A stretch of 42,590 nt of DNA from an uncultured Bacteroidota bacterium (GCA_937870795.1 CALMWS010000407.1:1-42590), one strand, 5' to 3'. Counted from the first letter of the stretch, positions 1 through 9,941 are shown. The notes: a model not told the origin generated them from the sequence alone. Numbers and translations are program-made.

Positions 1-147
1 CGGTCAGCGGTAAGCCGTTGCCGGACAGCGGTAAGCGGTCGACAGACAGCGGTCGACGGACAGCGGTAAGCCGTTGCCGGACAGCGGTCGACGGACAGCC
101 GTAAGCCATTGCCGGACAGCGGTCGACGGACAGCGGTAAGCCGTCGA
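1..147. repeat. Heptanucleotide tandem repeat array (left border of glucan locus)
   Basis: The first 147 bases divide cleanly into 21 consecutive 7-mers, mostly CGGACAG, CGGTAAG, CGGTCGA and CCGTTGC with single-base variants. The array ends about 20 bp past the stop codon of the minus-strand regulator. It resembles the short tandemly repeated repetitive (STRR) sequences described in cyanobacteria. It starts at the window edge, so it may be longer. The same 7-mer alphabet, inverted (CTGTCCG), occurs at 12,873-12,984. Confidence 0.85.
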
Positions 148-167
148 CGGATACCTCTGATACCCGA

Positions 168-3113
168 TTAAACACGCATCATAAATTCAACCAGATTTTC
201 TTCGTTGGAAAGTCCCAGTTTTTTACGGAGGCGATATCGGCTGGCTTCTACTCCCCTAACCGAGATGTTCATCATTTGGGCAGTCTCTTTGGTGCTTAGA
301 TTGAGGCGCAGGTAAGCGCATAATTTTTCATCGTTGGCTGTAATCTGGGGGTATTTCTTACGTAGACTTTCAATAAAATTGACATGTACCTGATCGAAAT
401 GGTGAGAAAATTGTTCCCAGTCTTCGTCGATTTTATTGTCGAAATTCATGAGGTTGATCAAACCCTGAATTTCTTTTCGCACCTCGGGTCCGGGAGATTT
501 TTCGAGTATCTGATCGAGAGCTTGTTTGATGGTAAGTAAGACCTCCCCTTTTTGCACAAGGTGCATGGTGGCAGAAGCCAGCTCCTGGTTTTTAAACGAA
601 ATTTCGGCGGCAAGTTTTTCATTTTGCATCTCTACAAGTGCTGCCCTTGCCTGCTCTACCTGGAGGGCTTGCCTGGCTTGTTCTTCCTGATAGGCTTCCC
701 TGATTTGTAGCTTTTCCAATTCAAATTTGCGGAACTGCCTGCGGATCAAAGTCACCAACAAAATGACGGCACCTAAAAAATAAAACAAGAATGCAATTTT
801 GGACAAATACCAGGGTGGGTCTACTACCACCAAACAACTTTTTTCAGTTTGTTGCCTGCCTCCTCTGATCCGGGCCTGGACTTTGAGGGTGTAGGTTCCT
901 GGTTTTAGTTTTGTGTATGGTTTGCTGTGATCTGCAGACCAGTGGGTCCATTCATCGTCATAACCTTCCAACAAACACCGGTATTCCACCAAATCCTTGT
1001 AGAGGATACCACTTACCGCAAAGTAAAAAGTGAGGTCGTTTTGGGCGTAGGGGATGCTTAATTTTTCGGTGCTATTTTGAAAAGCACGATGCCGATTTCC
1101 TGCCAACAAAGTATCTCCCTTTCCTTCTACTTTTGAAAAATACAATTGAACGGGAGGCTCAGTTGCTGTCTTTGGTTGATAAAATATAAAGCCAGTTTCC
1201 GACGCAAAAAAGACCTGATGTGGCTGATAGGGGTAGATAAATTCAAAGCCCCCCACCAATCGCCCCTCCAATTCAGGAAAGACCCTTTTTTTAGCACTCT
1301 TTTTGAGGCCTAAGTCGTCAATGACCAACAAACCCGCCTCATCTCCTGCTACAAACCAAATATTGCCAGCGGCATCTTCTTTCAGATACTTCACCCTTAC
1401 CTTGCTGCCCAGATTTTGATTAAAATCATCAGCAGGCACAAAACTCTGGGTATTTTCCCGAAAGCGATACACTCCTTTTTCAGTTCCAAAAACAGGCTTG
1501 CCGGCAATGCTAAAAACATAATTGTTGAAATCAGATGGCAGGCCTTGTGCTGATGTATAATGTTTGACCTCTGCCCGGGTCCAGCTCGGGTCAGTAAATT
1601 TTACGCTGTAAATTCCGCGGTAAGGATGCGATACCCAAATTTGATTTTTTCCGGCTTTAACCACAATGCGGCACGACTCCTTTAAGCCCTCAATTTTATG
1701 GTGTAGTTGATAGCCCTTGCTTGTTTTTTTGTATACCGATAGTCCTTCATAAGTGCCCACCACCATGTGCATATCATCCAGTGCAAGACACGTCCAGGTT
1801 CCCTTACCCGGGTCATACCTTGTAAGCGCCTGATCCGAGATGCCAATCAAACCCTCATGGTGTCCTACCCACAAGTTTTTGCCAAGCTCTGCAGTACTCC
1901 AAACCTGCCCGTCTGCCGCCTGAATTTTGCTGAAAGGATTTTGGATTTCAAATGGAAAATAATTTTTCCAGGGCAAGCTGTATAGTCCATCAGACTGCCC
2001 AAAGTACATTTTGTCGCTATAAGCACTAACTGCATATCCGGTACTTTCAAGATCCTGATCAGGGATGATGAATGAAAATGGTGAAGCATACTGGATGGCA
2101 GAGATCCCATTGTCAAGACCCAGCCAAAGATTGCCCTCTGAGCTGGAAAACACACTTAGTATGTTGTTGTGCAGCAAACCATTGTCTTTGTGATACTGTT
2201 GCCACCATCTTCCCTTTCTATCGAGGATAATGAGTCCATCCAGGGAGCTTGCCAATGCCAGTTTACCATCTTTGCACAGGGTGCCATGGTAGATGCGTTT
2301 GTTTTTGAGCAAAGGGTCAAGCTGGGTTGGCCATGGCTGCAGAAAAGAACCCTTTAGATAAAAAAGTCCTGATTTAAGGGTGGTAAACAATATGGTATCC
2401 CGGGAAATGTCAATGACAGCGGTGATAATAGAGGAGAAGCCTGACGAGGCTATCACAGGCGACCATGTATCGTTTTGCCATTGCAATAAACCAAAATCCT
2501 GCTTTTGTAAGTAAAGCTTTCCTCTGGCTTTGCCCAAAAACAAGGTTGAACCTTTATAAATTACATCTATTTTTTGTTCTCCATCAAAGCAAAGCACGTA
2601 ACGATTGGTTCTGAAATATACTTTGCCCCCTGTTATTACAATGTCCCATACGTCTTCGAGACTCAGGGTGGAGGGCAAGAATTTTTTTAAAGAATGGTAT
2701 TGAAGTTTGCCATTTTCATCTGAGTCAAACCATCCCAGCTCATTTTGAGCCCCTGTGAAAATCCTACCCTGATCATCGATGGCAACAGATCTTACAATGG
2801 TCTGATTGTCAACCTTATACAACTGCCAATCGCGCCCATTATACTCCAAAAGTCCGTCATTATTGGCAAAATAAAGCAAGCCTCTTTTATCCTCGGCAAT
2901 GTCCCAACTTTGGGTGGCCGCTTTGTACTCACTTTTCGTAAAATTGAAAATGGCTTTACGGCCCAAATTGATTTCACCTTCAACATTTTGGGCTATGCAT
3001 GAATCCAGACTAATAAAAAGAAATAAAAATCCGATCAACCACCCATAGTGGTAGCACCGTTTCGGGCATTGAGTAGCCGATGATTTTATAAATATTTGAT
3101 AATCAATATACAT
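168..3113 (-). CDS. Membrane one-component regulator: propeller / Y_Y_Y sensor fused to LuxR-type HTH
   Basis: 981 residues. An N-terminal hydrophobic segment (about 24-41) leads to a long periplasmic beta-propeller region (about 45-690) with repeated G-x-W-x-G/D-type blades. A Y_Y_Y domain follows (about 700-765, with the typical YRCLLEGYDDEWTHW), then one membrane segment (about 770-790), a Glu/Gln-rich coiled coil (about 800-870) and a C-terminal helix-turn-helix (about 915-981, with NLSTKETAQMMNISVRGVEA). There are no histidine kinase or receiver domains, so the protein should sense outside and bind DNA directly. Family knowledge places such proteins beside polysaccharide utilisation loci. 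It is divergent (141 bp) from the glucan cluster starting at 3255, so it probably controls that cluster. The N-terminus before the hydrophobic stretch is long, but there is no better in-frame start. Confidence 0.88.
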   Translation of the reverse strand: MYIDYQIFIKSSATQCPKRCYHYGWLIGFLFLFISLDSCIAQNVEGEINLGRKAIFNFTKSEYKAATQSWDIAEDKRGLLYFANNDGLLEYNGRDWQLYKVDNQTIVRSVAIDDQGRIFTGAQNELGWFDSDENGKLQYHSLKKFLPSTLSLEDVWDIVITGGKVYFRTNRYVLCFDGEQKIDVIYKGSTLFLGKARGKLYLQKQDFGLLQWQNDTWSPVIASSGFSSIITAVIDISRDTILFTTLKSGLFYLKGSFLQPWPTQLDPLLKNKRIYHGTLCKDGKLALASSLDGLIILDRKGRWWQQYHKDNGLLHNNILSVFSSSEGNLWLGLDNGISAIQYASPFSFIIPDQDLESTGYAVSAYSDKMYFGQSDGLYSLPWKNYFPFEIQNPFSKIQAADGQVWSTAELGKNLWVGHHEGLIGISDQALTRYDPGKGTWTCLALDDMHMVVGTYEGLSVYKKTSKGYQLHHKIEGLKESCRIVVKAGKNQIWVSHPYRGIYSVKFTDPSWTRAEVKHYTSAQGLPSDFNNYVFSIAGKPVFGTEKGVYRFRENTQSFVPADDFNQNLGSKVRVKYLKEDAAGNIWFVAGDEAGLLVIDDLGLKKSAKKRVFPELEGRLVGGFEFIYPYQPHQVFFASETGFIFYQPKTATEPPVQLYFSKVEGKGDTLLAGNRHRAFQNSTEKLSIPYAQNDLTFYFAVSGILYKDLVEYRCLLEGYDDEWTHWSADHSKPYTKLKPGTYTLKVQARIRGGRQQTEKSCLVVVDPPWYLSKIAFLFYFLGAVILLVTLIRRQFRKFELEKLQIREAYQEEQARQALQVEQARAALVEMQNEKLAAEISFKNQELASATMHLVQKGEVLLTIKQALDQILEKSPGPEVRKEIQGLINLMNFDNKIDEDWEQFSHHFDQVHVNFIESLRKKYPQITANDEKLCAYLRLNLSTKETAQMMNISVRGVEASRYRLRKKLGLSNEENLVEFMMRV

Positions 3114-3148
3114 TTTTTAAATGCAGTAGTCTTGCCGTAGTATTTTTT

Positions 3149-3156
3149 TATGCTTG
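3149..3156 (+). promoter_or_regulatory. Possible -7 box upstream of the glucan cluster
   Basis: TATGCTTG matches the Bacteroidota consensus TAnnTTTG at all but one position and lies in the divergent intergenic region. The surrounding TATGCTTGTGGTA recurs almost exactly at 21,839, ahead of another plus-strand gene. The distance to the ATG at 3255 (about 100 bp) implies a leader. No good -33 TTG is at the usual spacing, so this is tentative. TAACTTCG at 3205-3212 is an alternative. Confidence 0.25.
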
Positions 3157-3254
3157 TGGTAGTATAAACGTGGTTAAAAATAAAAGTCAGTTATAAAGAT
3201 AAAATAACTTCGCATCATAGTTTAGTAGAATTTTAATCGTTTAAACCATTTCAC

Positions 3255-5294
3255 ATGAAAGCCACATTTTACACAACACTTTTGTGTCTGCTCTTTTTTG
3301 GGCGGCTACAATCACAAACCACCATCCTCGACTTTGAGGATGCAGCAACCTCTACCACTTTTCAGTACTTTGGCAGTCCGCTGGACGGTAGTCTCAATGA
3401 AGTCATTGACAACCCCGACGCCAGCGGCATTAACACGAGTGCCAGGGTGGCTAAATTTGTCAAACCCGCTGTAGCTGAAGTATGGGCGGGTGCATTTTCT
3501 AACCCCAATCCCACACAACCGGTTGACCTCACCTCTACTTCTACCATTAGGGTAAAGGTATGGATGAACCACATTGGTAACCTGGCCCTTAAACTAGAAG
3601 GTTCTGCCGATGGTGGTCCCAACTGGATTACTACAGTAGCCAATACCAAGGTCAATGAATGGGAAGAATTGGTTTTCGACGCCAATATCCCTTCTATTGA
3701 AGGTCCCAATCAGGCGGCAGCGGGCCACGTTTATGCCAGAGTGGTGCTCTTCTTTGATTTTGGCACAGGTGGCACAGGCAGCGAAGTAGTTTCTTATTTT
3801 GACGACATCACCACAGATGCAGGTGCGGCCGTCTGTCACCCTGTACTTGATTTTGAGAGCACAGACCTTTCCACTACCTTCCAGTATTTTGGAAGTCCAC
3901 TCGATGGAAGTCTCAACGAAGTCATCGACAATCCCAACCCAACCGGCATCAACACCAGTTCCAAGGTGGCCAGGTTTGTCAAACCAGCAGTAGCAGAAGT
4001 GTGGGCAGGAGCATTTTCCAATCCCAACCCGGTACAGCCCATCAATTTGCTCGATAATGGAAAAATCAAAATCAAGGTGCACATGGACCACATCGGCAAT
4101 CTGGCACTTAAACTTGAAGGCTCTGCCGACGGGGGTCCCAATTGGATTACTACAGTTGCCAATACCAAGGTCAACGAATGGGAAGAGCTGGTCTTTGATG
4201 CCAACCTACCTTCCATTGAAGGTCCCAACCTACCTGCCAAAGGCCATGTATATGCCAGGGTAGTTTTGTTTTTTGATTTTGGCACCGCTGGCACGGGAAC
4301 AGAAACCATTTCTTACTTTGACGACATTTGTGTAGAAGGAAGTGCCGGTCCTACCATCAGAACAGTAAACTTTGAAGTCAACATGAATAACTATTCCGGT
4401 GACTTCGACAAGGTATATGTTAGCGGTACATTCAACAACTGGGCGGGCGATGCCAATGCCTTGACCGATTCAAATGCAGATGGTATATGGGTAGGAAGCA
4501 TTGACGTACCGGTAGGATTGTACGAGTACAAAATCACCCTTGACAATTGGCTTAAGCAGGAAGAATTTAAAGGAACAGAAGAATGTACAGTAACAGATCC
4601 ATCCGGCCAGTTTACCAATCGTAAATTGTTGGTGGGAGCACCAGGGCAGACCGAAAAATTCTGTTTCAACAGTTGTTATCTGTGCGGTGAAGAGGTGAAG
4701 ATCACCTTCAGGCTTGGCATGGGTTCTGTGACCCCAAATCCTGATGGTGTTTGGCTTTCCGGTGGGGGCAACTTTGAAGATCCGGGTGGAAGATATAAAA
4801 TGAAACTTGTGGGCGACCACTACGAAGTTACTGCGCCACGTAAAAGAGGGTTCAAATCATTCTATGCCTTTGCCAATGGTCCTTGCGGTGATTACAGCTG
4901 TAAGGAAGACCTAATAGGACAGGCTTGCGCCAATCCTGGCAATTTCAACGACCGTTACCTGCCACCCGTATCACAGGATACTGTACTTTCTACTTGTTAT
5001 GCGCTGTGCACCACTAATACAGACTGTGTCCTTTCGGCAGATGATTCAGAATTTACCAATGATTTGTTCAGCCTCCTCGCCAATCCAGCAAGTGAAGCCA
5101 GAATTTACAACAACGGAAACAAAAATATCAACATATCAATGGTCAATGCCATGGGCCAGCTTATACATAAAGAAAGTATTGCTCCTGCAACGGTGACTAC
5201 CTTAGGCAATTCCCAATTTTTGCCAGCGGGTTTGTACATCATCACTGCCAGGTCAGAAAACAAGATTCAGAGCGTGAGATGGGCAAAACCATAA
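3255..5294 (+). CDS. T9SS-exported multi-module carbohydrate-binding surface protein
   Basis: 679 residues with a signal peptide (1-21). Residues about 23-190 and 196-362 are two copies of one jelly-roll-like module, nearly identical over long stretches (both contain KPAVAEVWAGAFSNPNP and LKLEGSADGGPNWITT). A CBM20/48-like Ig-fold follows (about 365-450, with VYVSGTFNNWAGD), then a second, Cys-containing beta module (about 475-590). The C-terminus (about 605-679) has the GLYIITARSENK-type signature of a type A T9SS sorting domain. No glycosidase catalytic motif is visible, so I infer a non-catalytic glucan-binding role at the cell surface. It is the first gene of the cluster ahead of susC. 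The two copies differ mostly at synonymous positions. Confidence 0.82.
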   Translation: MKATFYTTLLCLLFFGRLQSQTTILDFEDAATSTTFQYFGSPLDGSLNEVIDNPDASGINTSARVAKFVKPAVAEVWAGAFSNPNPTQPVDLTSTSTIRVKVWMNHIGNLALKLEGSADGGPNWITTVANTKVNEWEELVFDANIPSIEGPNQAAAGHVYARVVLFFDFGTGGTGSEVVSYFDDITTDAGAAVCHPVLDFESTDLSTTFQYFGSPLDGSLNEVIDNPNPTGINTSSKVARFVKPAVAEVWAGAFSNPNPVQPINLLDNGKIKIKVHMDHIGNLALKLEGSADGGPNWITTVANTKVNEWEELVFDANLPSIEGPNLPAKGHVYARVVLFFDFGTAGTGTETISYFDDICVEGSAGPTIRTVNFEVNMNNYSGDFDKVYVSGTFNNWAGDANALTDSNADGIWVGSIDVPVGLYEYKITLDNWLKQEEFKGTEECTVTDPSGQFTNRKLLVGAPGQTEKFCFNSCYLCGEEVKITFRLGMGSVTPNPDGVWLSGGGNFEDPGGRYKMKLVGDHYEVTAPRKRGFKSFYAFANGPCGDYSCKEDLIGQACANPGNFNDRYLPPVSQDTVLSTCYALCTTNTDCVLSADDSEFTNDLFSLLANPASEARIYNNGNKNINISMVNAMGQLIHKESIAPATVTTLGNSQFLPAGLYIITARSENKIQSVRWAKP

Positions 5295-5343
5295 TGTTAA
5301 AGAAGATTAGATGATTCAAATCAAATAACAGATCAAAGCCTGA

Positions 5344-5380
5344 CCGGAAAAAGTTTCCTATCTTGGGATACTTTTTCCGG
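5344..5380 (+). promoter_or_regulatory. Perfect 11-bp hairpin in the susC leader
   Basis: CCGGAAAAAGT (5344-5354) pairs perfectly with ACTTTTTCCGG (5370-5380) around a 15-nt loop. It ends 20 bp before the susC ATG at 5401. No T-tract follows, so it is not a standard terminator. It may stabilise or process the mRNA, or modulate susC translation relative to the upstream gene. The loop contains TATCTTGG, a near match to a -7 box, so a second promoter cannot be excluded. Confidence 0.5.
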
Positions 5381-5400
5381 AAGGGTTTAAAACAACAATC

Positions 5401-8400
5401 ATGAAAAAAATTATCCTGTTTTTCCTTTTGCTTACACCATTTTTTGCCTTTACACAAACCGTTCAGGGCAATGTGAAATTTGCAGCAGGCAACGAAGCTG
5501 CCATTGGAGTAAGTGTGTATATCAAAGGCACTGACACGGGCACCATCACCGATTTAGACGGCAACTACAGTTTGGTGGTAAGGAGTAGCAACGATGTACT
5601 GGTTTTCTCTTACATAGGTTATGCTACTCTAGAAGAGACTGTTGGCAACAGAAATACCATTGATGTTGTGATGACAGAAAACAGCTCTCAACTCGATGAA
5701 GTAGTGGTAGTGGGTTATACAACGCAAAAGCGCTCAGAGATCAGTGGCAGTGTAGCCAGCATCAAGTCAAAAGACCTGGCAGAAAGACCCATACTCAGAG
5801 TGGAACAAGCACTGCAGGGAAAAGCCGCGGGAGTCCAGGTGGCGCAGAGTTCGGGCTCTCCTGGCAGTCCTCTCACGGTAAGGATCAGGGGCATTGGTAC
5901 CATCAACAACAGCGATCCTCTCTATATTGTAGATGGTGTAGCCGTTGACGGGCTTGATTTTTTAAACCCCAATGACATAGAGACCATCGACATCCTTAAG
6001 GATGCGGCCTCAGCAGCCATCTATGGATCAAGAGGTGCCAATGGAGTGGTGCTCATTTCAACAAAAAAAGGAAGCAAAGAAAAACCAGGAACCATCAGTT
6101 ATGATTTTTACTATGGAATACAACGCGTTGGCAGGTTGATCGACCTTCTCAATGCCAGAGAATATGCCACCTTACAAAATGAAGCTTATGTGGCTGCCGG
6201 CAAAGCACCGCTACCCGAATTCAACAATCCATCTGCCCTGGGTGAAGGTACAGACTGGCAGGAAGCCATTTTTGAAACAGCACCTATCATGAGTCATCAA
6301 ATCACGGCTACCGGTGGAGGGCAAAAATCTACTTACACCCTTTCTGCCAACTATTTTACCCAGGATGGCATCGTGGGAGGTCCCAAAGCCAATTTTCAAA
6401 GGGCTACGGTGCGACTCAACAACTCGCATGAAACCAAGAGTTGGCTGACTCTGGGCTCTAATCTTGCCTTTACATGGCTTAAAAGAAATGGCCTGACAGA
6501 AAACAGTCAATACAATTCGCCCATCATCAGAGCCCTCAACATGGATCCTGTTACTCCTGTGTATAAAGCTGATGGCACTTTTGCCTACTCAACGTATGCA
6601 GACACAGATATAGCCAATCCGGTCAACGGTATCTACCAGACACACAATACATGGACCAGTCATAGATTGGTAGGCAATGCCTATGCAGATCTTAAGCTGG
6701 CCAAGGGACTTACCTTCAGGTCTTCTGCCAGCCTGGATGCTACCTTTGCCATTCAGCGATTTTTCAATCCAAGATTTGATTTATCCAACATTCCTTCTTT
6801 GTCTGAAGCACCTGCAGCAGAGAAGAACCTGGTAAATAGTGTGGGTGTAGGCAACAATCAATGGCGCAACTGGCAGTGGGAAAACTTCCTTACCTGGAGT
6901 ACCTCTTTTACAGATGCGCATAAATTAACCGTGATTACAGGTACTTCAGCCCTGGCCAATCGTTTTGATGGCAGCGGGGGAGGCAATACCAACCTGCCCT
7001 CCAATGATGTAAAAGATGCTTATATTTCCAATACCATCGACCCCATTGCATCACAAACATCATATCAGTATGCTTATGAATCATCCTTGCTCTCCTACTT
7101 TGGCAAAGCTTATTATGGATACAATGATAAATACTTGTTTTCTGCTACCTTGAGAGCAGATGGTTCATCCCGCTTTGGCAAAAACAATCGTTTTGGTTAC
7201 TTCCCGTCCTTTTCAGCCGGTTGGAAGGTTACTGCAGAAGATTTTTGGAAATGGCCCACCATCAGCAATCTAAAGTTCAGAGCCAGCTGGGGACAAAACG
7301 GCAACGATCGCATAGGTGATTACTCCTTTACCACCATTGTAGAAAAGGGACAAAATTATGCCTTTGGGCCCGGTGAGACCATCACCAACGGAAGTGTGGC
7401 ACTCACGTCGCCCAACCCTGATCTCAAATGGGAGACCAGCACCCAGACCGATGTAGGTGTGGATGTAGAATTTTGGAATGGCAAGGTCAATGCAACCGTG
7501 GATTACTACCGCAAAAAAACCTCAGACATGTTGTACGCTGCTCCCATACCCTTGGTGGCAGGTACCAATGCGCCCATCCAAAACGTAGCTACCGCATTAA
7601 ATTCCGGGTGGGAGTTTTCGATGGCATACCGCAATGCAGATCATGCTTTGCAATATAGCGTAAGTGGCAACCTATCATTGGTTGACAGCAAGGTGACAGG
7701 CCTGGGTCTGGGAGGCCAACCCGTATATTCGGGCTATGTACAATCTGCCAATGCCAACGCAGCCATTACCAATGTGGGTTTTCCCATTGCCTCATTTTAT
7801 GGATACGTAACCGATGGAATTTTCCAGACACCACAAGAAGTAGAAAGTCATGCAAGACAAAATGAAGGAACTGCCCCCGGTGATATCCGCTTCAAAGATT
7901 TGGATGGCAATGGCATCATCGATCAAAATGACAGAACCATCATTGGCAATCCAACACCTGATTTTACTTATGGCTTCAATGCAGAATTGAAATACAAAAA
8001 CATAGAATTGAGTTTGTTTGCTCAAGGCAGTCAGGGCAATGACATTTACAATTCGACTACCAGGTATGACTTTACCTATGTAAACAGGCCTTCTTCAGTA
8101 TTAGAGAGATGGACCGGACCCGGCACTTCCAATACCGTACCCAGGGTGAGTCTAACAGATCCCAATCAAAATGCAAGGGTATCCGATCGTTTTGTTGAGG
8201 ATGGCAGCTACCTTCGTTTGAAGACCTTACAACTTTCTTACTACCTGCCAACAGGCTTACTCAATAAAGTGAAACTAGGACAGGTGAAAGTTTATGTTTC
8301 CGCACAAAATTTAATCACATTTACCAACTACAGTGGTTATGATCCAGAGATTGGCAACATCAATGGCAGTCTTGAGATAGGCATCGACAGGGGCTTTTAC

Positions 8401-8445
8401 CCCAGTGCCAGAACATTTATGACCGGTTGTAGTGTAAACTTTTAA
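5401..8445 (+). CDS. susC-like: SusC/RagA-family TonB-dependent outer-membrane transporter
   Basis: 1014 residues, typical for SusC. A signal peptide (about 1-19) precedes a CarboxypepD_reg-like domain (about 20-100, with GTDTGTITDLDGNYSL) and the TonB-box-like DEVVVVGY (about 99-106). A plug domain follows (about 108-220, containing YIVDGVAVDGLDFLNPNDIE and GANGVVLISTKKG), then a long beta-barrel ending in Phe. It imports oligosaccharides across the outer membrane, powered by TonB, in complex with the SusD protein encoded 11 bp downstream. Linked GH16 genes suggest beta-1,3-glucan oligosaccharides as substrate. The ATG follows the hairpin at 5344-5380. Confidence 0.96.
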   Translation: MKKIILFFLLLTPFFAFTQTVQGNVKFAAGNEAAIGVSVYIKGTDTGTITDLDGNYSLVVRSSNDVLVFSYIGYATLEETVGNRNTIDVVMTENSSQLDEVVVVGYTTQKRSEISGSVASIKSKDLAERPILRVEQALQGKAAGVQVAQSSGSPGSPLTVRIRGIGTINNSDPLYIVDGVAVDGLDFLNPNDIETIDILKDAASAAIYGSRGANGVVLISTKKGSKEKPGTISYDFYYGIQRVGRLIDLLNAREYATLQNEAYVAAGKAPLPEFNNPSALGEGTDWQEAIFETAPIMSHQITATGGGQKSTYTLSANYFTQDGIVGGPKANFQRATVRLNNSHETKSWLTLGSNLAFTWLKRNGLTENSQYNSPIIRALNMDPVTPVYKADGTFAYSTYADTDIANPVNGIYQTHNTWTSHRLVGNAYADLKLAKGLTFRSSASLDATFAIQRFFNPRFDLSNIPSLSEAPAAEKNLVNSVGVGNNQWRNWQWENFLTWSTSFTDAHKLTVITGTSALANRFDGSGGGNTNLPSNDVKDAYISNTIDPIASQTSYQYAYESSLLSYFGKAYYGYNDKYLFSATLRADGSSRFGKNNRFGYFPSFSAGWKVTAEDFWKWPTISNLKFRASWGQNGNDRIGDYSFTTIVEKGQNYAFGPGETITNGSVALTSPNPDLKWETSTQTDVGVDVEFWNGKVNATVDYYRKKTSDMLYAAPIPLVAGTNAPIQNVATALNSGWEFSMAYRNADHALQYSVSGNLSLVDSKVTGLGLGGQPVYSGYVQSANANAAITNVGFPIASFYGYVTDGIFQTPQEVESHARQNEGTAPGDIRFKDLDGNGIIDQNDRTIIGNPTPDFTYGFNAELKYKNIELSLFAQGSQGNDIYNSTTRYDFTYVNRPSSVLERWTGPGTSNTVPRVSLTDPNQNARVSDRFVEDGSYLRLKTLQLSYYLPTGLLNKVKLGQVKVYVSAQNLITFTNYSGYDPEIGNINGSLEIGIDRGFYPSARTFMTGCSVNF

Positions 8446-8456
8446 AACATAAGATC

Positions 8457-9941
8457 ATGCAAAATAAAATTTTCACCTTGTTGTTCCTGTTGGTCTTTGT
8501 TTCTTGTCAGAAAGACTTTCTGGAAAAGAGTCCCATCATTGGTGTGACCGAAGATAATTTTTACCGCACCGAGGCAGATGCCATTGCGGCTGTGAATGCT
8601 GCTTATGCATCTCTGCAGTTTCAACTATCCCCTGCGGGCCACTTTCGATGGTTTTGGGGAGACATCATGAGCGATGATGCCATCAAAGGTGGTTCGGGCG
8701 ATAATGATGTTAACGAACTGTTGCAATTAGAATCATTTACCGGTAAATCCAATACCGCCCTGTTAGAATCTGAATGGAGTGCCGATTACGAGGGCATCTA
8801 CAGGGCCAATGTTGTACTGGAAAAAGTACCCGGCATTGAGATGGATGAAAAATTAAAAGCAAGAATTCTGGGAGAAGCAAGGTTTATCAGAGCCTGGAAT
8901 TTTTACAACCTGGTGACCATGTTTGGGGGAGTGCCTAAAGCGGATCACGTTTTGGCGCCTTCTGAATACAACCTGGCACGCGCCAGTGCCGAAGACGTTT
9001 GGAATTTGATTGAGTCCGATCTGGATCAGGCCATACCTGCTTTGTGGTTGAGAAGTGAATATTCAGCTGCTGACCTGGGAAGGATAACCAAAGGCACAGC
9101 CCAGGCATTACTGGTAAAAACCTGCCTGTGGAGAAAGAATTGGGCAAAGGCCAAATTGACCGCTGAGGCCATCATTGCCAGCAATGAATACAGCCTTACT
9201 CCGGATTATGCCGATATTTTTACAGAGTACGGCGAAAACAATGCGGAATCCGTTTTTGAAATTCAATACATGAATGCATCGGGAGGCAACTGGGGAAAAA
9301 ACAATGCAAATGAAGGCAGTTTTACCAATGTTTTCCAACGTGCCAGGGGGCAATTTGCAGGTTATGGCTTCAACATACCCACACAAAATTTTGTAAATGA
9401 ATTTTTGAAAGAAGGGTTTGAAGATCCACGATTGAAGTCTACTGTGTTCAGAGAAGGAGAGCCCATGGGTGACAGGGGTGTTTTTACAAGAGACGCTACC
9501 GGAGGCCAGCCCCATCTCTTTTATCCTAAAAAGTATTTCAACAACAAAAGTGAGGACGCACCTTTTGGAGATCCCAACCCAAATGGTGGCAGCAACGACA
9601 GGGTAATACGTTATTCAGATGTATTGCTAATGCATGCAGAAGCATCTTTTCAGGCCGGAGACGAAAACGCAGCAAGAACCTCCCTCAATCTGGTAAGAAG
9701 AAGGGTGAAAATACCAGACATCACGGCTACTGGCGCTGATTTGCTCAAAGCCATTTATCGGGAAAGAAGGCTCGAATTGGGTTTGGAAGCCCATCGGTTT
9801 TTTGATCTGGTGCGAACCGGACAAGCCCCAGAAGTGTTGGGCATTTACGGATTCCGGGCAGGAACGCACGAGTTGTTTCCCATCCCTGAGTCACAGATTC
9901 AGGCAACAAACGGAGCCCTTACCCAAAATCCAGGATATTGA
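8457..9941 (+). CDS. susD-like: SusD/RagB-family surface glycan-binding lipoprotein
   Basis: 494 residues. A lipoprotein signal peptide ends at Cys17 (VFVSCQKDFLEKSP, the usual SusD start). TPR-like helices and the C-terminal SusD signature follow (RVIRYSDVLLMHAEASFQAG, then YRERRLELGLEAHRFFDLVR). It caps the SusC barrel and binds the glycan for import. It starts 11 bp after susC, so the two are surely co-transcribed. The ligand is inferred from the two downstream GH16 genes, not from visible binding residues. Confidence 0.96.
   Translation: MQNKIFTLLFLLVFVSCQKDFLEKSPIIGVTEDNFYRTEADAIAAVNAAYASLQFQLSPAGHFRWFWGDIMSDDAIKGGSGDNDVNELLQLESFTGKSNTALLESEWSADYEGIYRANVVLEKVPGIEMDEKLKARILGEARFIRAWNFYNLVTMFGGVPKADHVLAPSEYNLARASAEDVWNLIESDLDQAIPALWLRSEYSAADLGRITKGTAQALLVKTCLWRKNWAKAKLTAEAIIASNEYSLTPDYADIFTEYGENNAESVFEIQYMNASGGNWGKNNANEGSFTNVFQRARGQFAGYGFNIPTQNFVNEFLKEGFEDPRLKSTVFREGEPMGDRGVFTRDATGGQPHLFYPKKYFNNKSEDAPFGDPNPNGGSNDRVIRYSDVLLMHAEASFQAGDENAARTSLNLVRRRVKIPDITATGADLLKAIYRERRLELGLEAHRFFDLVRTGQAPEVLGIYGFRAGTHELFPIPESQIQATNGALTQNPGY

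Noticed and set aside
3594-4309. Long antisense frames of 165 and 157 codons opposite the T9SS surface protein gene
   Set aside because: They mirror the duplicated GC-richer module on the other strand and have no recognisable domain; the plus-strand protein is clearly the coding one.
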